From Deinandra increscens subsp. villosa (taxonomy: Eukaryota > Streptophyta > Magnoliopsida > Asterales > Asteraceae), in NCBI GenBank assembly GCA_039602395.1, contig JBCNJP010000007.1, forward strand, positions 98,348,772 through 98,412,771: a stretch of DNA of 64,000 nucleotides, in the 5' to 3' direction. This document shows, one piece after another, positions 59,691 to 64,000 of this stretch. The number at the start of each line of letters is the position of its first letter. Position 1 is the first letter of the stretch. The position numbers and the translations under genes were made by a program. The notes below the pieces were generated by a model, which saw only the letters and a program-made list of their open reading frames with translations, was not told the origin of the DNA and searched no databases.

Positions 59691-60512
59691 AAAACAACGT
59701 TTGAAAAACCTATAACTACATATGATTTAAAACTATCGACTATACCAAATAAGTCATTATGAGAAACGAAAATATGCTATGATACTACCTGTATTAAAAA
59801 GTCTATGTGCATCAGAAACTCAACCTAGGAACTCCCTTTCAGACAGAGAACTAAAAAGAGGCCACTTAAAAGAAATTCACATTCACTTTCAACCAACAAC
59901 CAAGTGTCTTAGCAGGAGCTGACTTTGTTACCAAATTTGTTGAACACACATGAACAAAATATAATTATTTAAAGCATGAGATAATAATTCATTAAGAAAT
60001 TATATGCCAAATATGTATTTCCTTCTTCACACTAACGATATATGATTAACACGTTTTACATGTCAATCAGTGAAATACAAACAGGCTTATGTTAATGAAC
60101 AATTAGTGAAACTATCACGCTCACATAAGAATCATAGATTGATTTACATCTCATTTTCATTTCTTTTCGCTCAAAAAAACATTATAAGCTAAACGGAGAA
60201 AATACTTCTTGGTGATCTAGTGAAAATAAAAAGTTAATTGAGTTTAAGTCTAAGATGATTATGCAAGTGAGATTACTTTTAACAATAAATGTATAAGTTA
60301 AAGATGTTATTTACTTGTAGGGGTATTAATATCGACCAATTGATTATAATATAATTTATTAAAATTCAATTTCTTTTAGTTGGCAACTCTTAAAAATTTT
60401 AAGATAAAATCCTCACAACCTCTATAAAGATGACTTTAGATCAAAATATTGAAATGAGACTTGAATGAAAACCGAAGATGAGTGATTGCGAGAGGAAAAC
60501 GATTTAGGAGAC
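59691..60512. other. Intergenic, no gene seen
   Basis: AT-rich, no element ends recognised. It may contain further decayed helicase sequence that I cannot support. Confidence 0.3.
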
Positions 60513-60515
60513 TAA

Positions 60516-60992
60516 TGTTGTGTTTGACGCGCCATAAGATAGCTTATCAGCTAGCTTATAAGCTAGCTTTTTGACGTTACCAAACAGAGCTTTTTTAATA
60601 AGCTAGCTTTTTTTAATAAGCTAGCTTTTTTTAAAAGCTCCGTTTGGTAACGTCAAAAAGCTAGCTTATAAGCTAGCTTTTGAAAAGCTAGTTGGAGTAG
60701 CGTTTCAACTAGGTTTTATAATATTTTCAGTTTTACCCTTCCCTAACTTACAAATAAATATCTTTATTTACATTTATGACATGTACTTTTATGTCATTTT
60801 ATATTTTTAAGCTAGTTTATCAGCTAGTTTTTACCAAACGTAATTTTTTATCAGCTAGCTTAGAGCTAGCTTATAATTTATCAGCTAGCAGCTAGCTTAT
60901 CAGCTAGAAGCTAGCTTGTCAGCTAGCTTATCAGCTAACAGCTAGCTTATCAGCTAGCAGCTAGCTTTTCAGCTAGTGCGCCAAACACAACC
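60516..60992. mobile_element. Harbinger-type MITE rich in AGCTAGCTTATCAGCT words
   Basis: 477 bp flanked by TAA (60513-60515, 60993-60995). The ends are TGTTGTGTTTGACGCGCC / GGTTGTGTTTGGCGCACT. The interior is dominated by the self-complementary AGCTAGCT with TTATC spacers in both halves. Confidence 0.78.
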
Positions 60993-61181
60993 TAAAGTTG
61001 TAGAATGTATAAATTGGATTTTAGATAGCTAAAATATGGAAAGACTATAATTACTTATGTAATCAATCTACAAATTAATGATAATTTTGGAATATAAGGA
61101 AAGTTTTGAAAATGAGGATATAATTTCAGAATTTTAAAATTTTCAAATTTTCAAATTTATTTTCTAATTTTAAGATTGGGG

Positions 61182-61229
<48 letters not shown>

Positions 61230-61241
61230 TTTAGGGTAAAA

Positions 61242-61454
61242 TACATCAAGCAAAAACGCTACATCCATTGCGGATTGATCTGGGGCGTCCATCAAGATCA
61301 TCCAACAGCCATGATCTATGGTGTTTCCGCCTATGGTGTTTTTTTTCCCACCGAAAACGCCATAGGCGGAAACACCATAGATCTTGGCTGTTGGATGATC
61401 TTGATGGACGCCCCAGATCAATCCGCAATGGATGTAGCGTTTTTGCTTGATGTA
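61242..61454. repeat. 213 bp near-perfect palindrome within TA microsatellites
   Basis: Arms of about 97 bp (61242-61338 and 61358-61454) are inverted copies with a single mismatch (AGCCATGATC versus AGCCAAGATC) around a short T-rich centre. The arm starts TACATCAAGCAAAAACGCT. A TA run lies on the left (about 61189-61227) and a short CT/TA run on the right. The open frames on both strands here are mirror images of the same arm and are not genes. Confidence 0.92.
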
Positions 61455-61628
61455 GGATAACTCGACTCTCTCTCTATATATATATTTAAAAGCAAATTAA
61501 AATATTGAAAGATTATAATTACTTATGTAGTCGATCTACAAATTAATGATAATTAAGAAAAATAAGAAAATAATCAAAAGTGAGGATATAAATTCAGAAA
61601 TTTAAATTTTTTAAATTGTCAAAGTTAA

Positions 61629-62516
61629 GAGTTAAATACGATTTGCGTCCCTGTGGTTTGGCGATTATAACCTTTTGAGTCCATTTTTCAGATTATTAAC
61701 AAATTTCACCTCATGGTAGCATTTTTTTGCCATTTGAGTACTTAGGACTAACGGAGTTAAAATTTTCAGTTAACTTCAAGGACATATTAGTCATTTTACA
61801 CATTAGAAGCTACTTATACAACTAGCATAGAGGGGAGGGACTCTTTATGTAATTTAGTTAAACTCTAAGGGTATATTTAAAATAATTATAAATCAAAAAG
61901 TGTAAAGTGAGAGAAATATATCTCGATCAGTCTACCTCTTCACACCGAACCATCACCGCCGCCCTGAACTCCAAGTCTCCGGCCAACAGCCACCGCCGTA
62001 TCGAGCCTCTATAAGATTCGTTTATTTTCTTTCCCTCACGTAATCAGGTATGAAATCAAGTTCTTGGGATTAAGATTAATTGGTTAGTCAATGTTCTTTT
62101 CTGGAAATTGTTGGGGGATTTCGAGGGATTTGCTCATTTATGTTGAGAAATCAACACCAACCGGACGGGGGCTGCCGAATTTACAAGGAGGCCGCTAGAT
62201 GGGTTATATGAAGTGATAACTTTGTTTTTTTATTTATTTAATATTAAGATCTTTAATCAAATTACAGAAATGGTCCCTTGATTTTGATAACTTATATAAG
62301 TAGTACCTCATAAGTAAAATGACTAAAATGCCCCTTCCACTTAACAGAAAAAATCTAACCCAGTTAGGCCCAGGGACTCAATTGGCAACGAAATGAAAAC
62401 ATAGGCTTCGATTTGTTAAGAAAAGCAACCATGAGGCGAGATTTGCTAAATATTTGAAAAATGGACTCAAACGGTTAAAATCTGCAAACCCTAGGGACGC
62501 AAATCGTATTTAACTC
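61629..62516. mobile_element. MULE with 9 bp TSD, 888 bp
   Basis: Flanked by CAAAGTTAA (61620-61628, 62517-62525). The ends GAGTTAAATACGATTTGCGT are inverted at the right, with arms of over 100 bp. The interior has a leader-like CT-rich stretch near 61930-62050 (CCATCACCGCCGCC, then CAGGTATGAAATC) that could be captured host sequence, without a coding frame. Confidence 0.9.
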
Positions 62517-62690
62517 CAAAGTTAATTTGTAATATTAAAGATGACACCAATAATCAATAATTTCGAATTTTAAAAATTAAAATTAAAAACAGGTTAAATT
62601 TACTTAAATTACAAATTTACAAATAAATAAGGAAGGCATGTTCCGAAATTAAGGAGACAAATTATCTAATGAAAACCTCATTAAATATAA

Positions 62691-63815
62691 GAGTAAATTA
62701 CATTAAAGGTCCTTTATGTTTTATCTCAATTTCGAATTAGGTCCTTTAAGTAAATTGGTTACATCCAACATCCTTTATGTTTTCAACATGTTTCATAGAA
62801 GACCCTTTATCACTAACGGTGTTTAAAACTATGGTTAAGTCAGGGACACTTTAGTCATTTTATAAAATCTTTAAAATAAAACACTAAAATATAAAAAAAC
62901 AAAAAAAAAACTAATAAAGATCAGCGGGTCGTCTTTCTTCCTTGATACACACAAAAGAGAAAAACAAAGGCTCACCTCAATCGTCGACGACCGTTCCTCC
63001 GTCTATGTTCACCAATCAAGATTAGCTCCAAGTCTCCAACTGGATTGGAATTTGTGCTCAATTGAGTTAAAATTGATAACTTTTTGTCTTTGGTTCATTC
63101 TCGTTCTTCGTTACCGTATTCATCCTTCAACTTTGTGTAACTCAGTTTCAATCATCTAAATTGATTTAATTCATCTCGGTTTACCTCTCTGAACATGTAT
63201 TGAGCATCTACTTTGAGTTTATATCAAGGTTGGTTGAAATTAATATTTCACAGTTTGTCTTCTTCGAAGCTCCTTCAATGGCGGATTGCTTATAGCTTAA
63301 TATTTTGGTTCAAAGTTGCTCTCATCAGTTTCGGATTTGAGCTGCGAGTTTGTAGCGATCTTCAAATACAATTTTCATGTTTGTCTTCTTCAAAGCTCCT
63401 TCAATGGCGGATTGCTTATAGCTTAATTTTTTTGGTTCAAAGTTGCTCACATCAGTTTCGAAGTTGAGTTGCGAGTTCGTAGCGATCTTCAAATACAATT
63501 TTCATTGAGATTTGAATCAATCGAAAAATCACAGCACTGTGTTCTTTTGTGCTAATCTTTGGTGAAGATGGACGGAGAAAAAAGACGACCTAATCCTTTA
63601 TTTAGTTTTTTTTTTATTTTAATGTTTTGTTTTAAAATTTTTGTAAAATGACCAAAGTGCGCCTAACATAACGATGGTTTTTAACTCCGTTAGTGATAAA
63701 GGACCTTCTATGAAGCAGGTTGAGAACATAAAGGATGTCGGATGTAACAAATTTTCTTAAAGGACCTAATTCGAAATCGGGATAAAACATAAAGGACCTT
63801 ATGTGTAATTTACTC
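62691..63815. mobile_element. MULE with 9 bp TSD, 1125 bp, ~200 bp arms
   Basis: Flanked by TAAATATAA (62682-62690, 63816-63824). The ends are GAGTAAATTACATTAAAGGT / GAGTAAATTACACATAAGGT, with inverted arms of about 200 bp. No transposase. The interior holds a tandem repeat (63247-63505) and leader-like sequence. Confidence 0.92.
63247..63505. repeat. Tandem pair of about 126 bp inside a MULE
   Basis: GCTCCTTCAATGGCGGATTG occurs near 63271 and 63397, with flanking CAGTTTCG and GTAGCGATCTTCAAATACAA repeated in order, giving two diverged copies. Not coding beyond short frames. Confidence 0.88.
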
Positions 63816-63824
63816 TAAATATAA

Positions 63825-64000
63825 TATCAATTTGGAAATTTTAGGACTCACCATAAAAGTTGGTGAATTGAGAAATCTATGTGGTAAAAACTCAAGAATT
63901 TGACACCTAGGATTTGGTTAGTGTGAGAGGATGCCACCACATCACTTGATGATGTGGACAACCTAATAAGGTGCCAAATCAACTTAATAGGTTTTGTTTA
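63825..64000. other. Right edge, no gene seen
   Basis: Short stretch without recognisable content. Confidence 0.3.

Noticed and set aside
61170..61460. Frames of 60-94 aa on both strands
   Set aside because: Mirror-image translations of the palindrome arms and TA tract, not genes.
1..64000. CRISPR arrays, bacterial operons, tRNA or rRNA genes
   Set aside because: Scanned for direct repeats with unique spacers and for tRNA T-loop words; the tandem repeats found are plant satellites or transposon interiors.

Overview
This is nuclear DNA from a flowering plant, most likely a eudicot and possibly Asteraceae. The genes have plant-type introns, intergenic DNA is AT-rich, and transposable elements (TEs) fill most of the space. 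The Asteraceae guess rests on remembered styles of Harbinger and MITE sequences, not on a search. I saw no tRNA, rRNA, CRISPR array or bacterial signal.

Host genes, left to right: (1) the 5' part of a group A bZIP ABA-response factor of AREB3/DPBF3 type (minus, cut by the left edge); (2) a complete small secreted LRR protein of LRR1 type (minus, six exons, 216 aa); (3) a single-exon SAUR gene (plus); (4) a complete respiratory burst NADPH oxidase of RBOHE type (plus, 13 exons, 901 aa); (5) a single-exon pectin methylesterase inhibitor (plus); (6) a plastid-type 3-oxoacyl-ACP synthase II homologue (minus, 12 exons, 430 aa) that starts at the mature domain, with a candidate upstream leader exon. 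All splice junctions were read by eye and keep frame. The genes share no obvious pathway.

The rest is mainly TEs. Many have clear target-site duplications (TSDs). Four Mutator-like (MULE) elements with GAGTAAA-type ends have 9-10 bp TSDs (4948-5454, 39162-39470, 61629-62516, 62691-63815). Several PIF/Harbinger elements and MITEs have TTA or TAA TSDs. Two of the Harbinger-related stretches carry SANT/Myb-like ORF1 genes and one carries a broken DDE transposase. There are hAT MITEs with 8 bp TSDs, a Helitron-like 3' end near 28439, a decayed gag fragment, and a PIF1-like helicase remnant. A Pack-MULE-like element carries a broken AAA-ATPase fragment and is itself interrupted by a Harbinger MITE.

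The most unusual region is 48402-58519. It is a ~10 kb segment with inverted ends containing GGTTCATTGTAGACCC, lying between TA microsatellites. It is filled with hundreds of bases of a reiterated AAAACTCA/TGAGTTTT motif and carries coding fragments, including a cytochrome P450 C-terminus that kept its intron. A 0.46 kb relative with the same ends and the same motif lies next to it (58553-59016), and a solo end lies at ~16213. Such motif arrays resemble binding-site arrays used by transposases or by VANDAL anti-silencing factors; that reading is inference. A second motif-rich element (9902-11432) reiterates CCTGTATA-like words between inverted ends with an 8 bp TSD.
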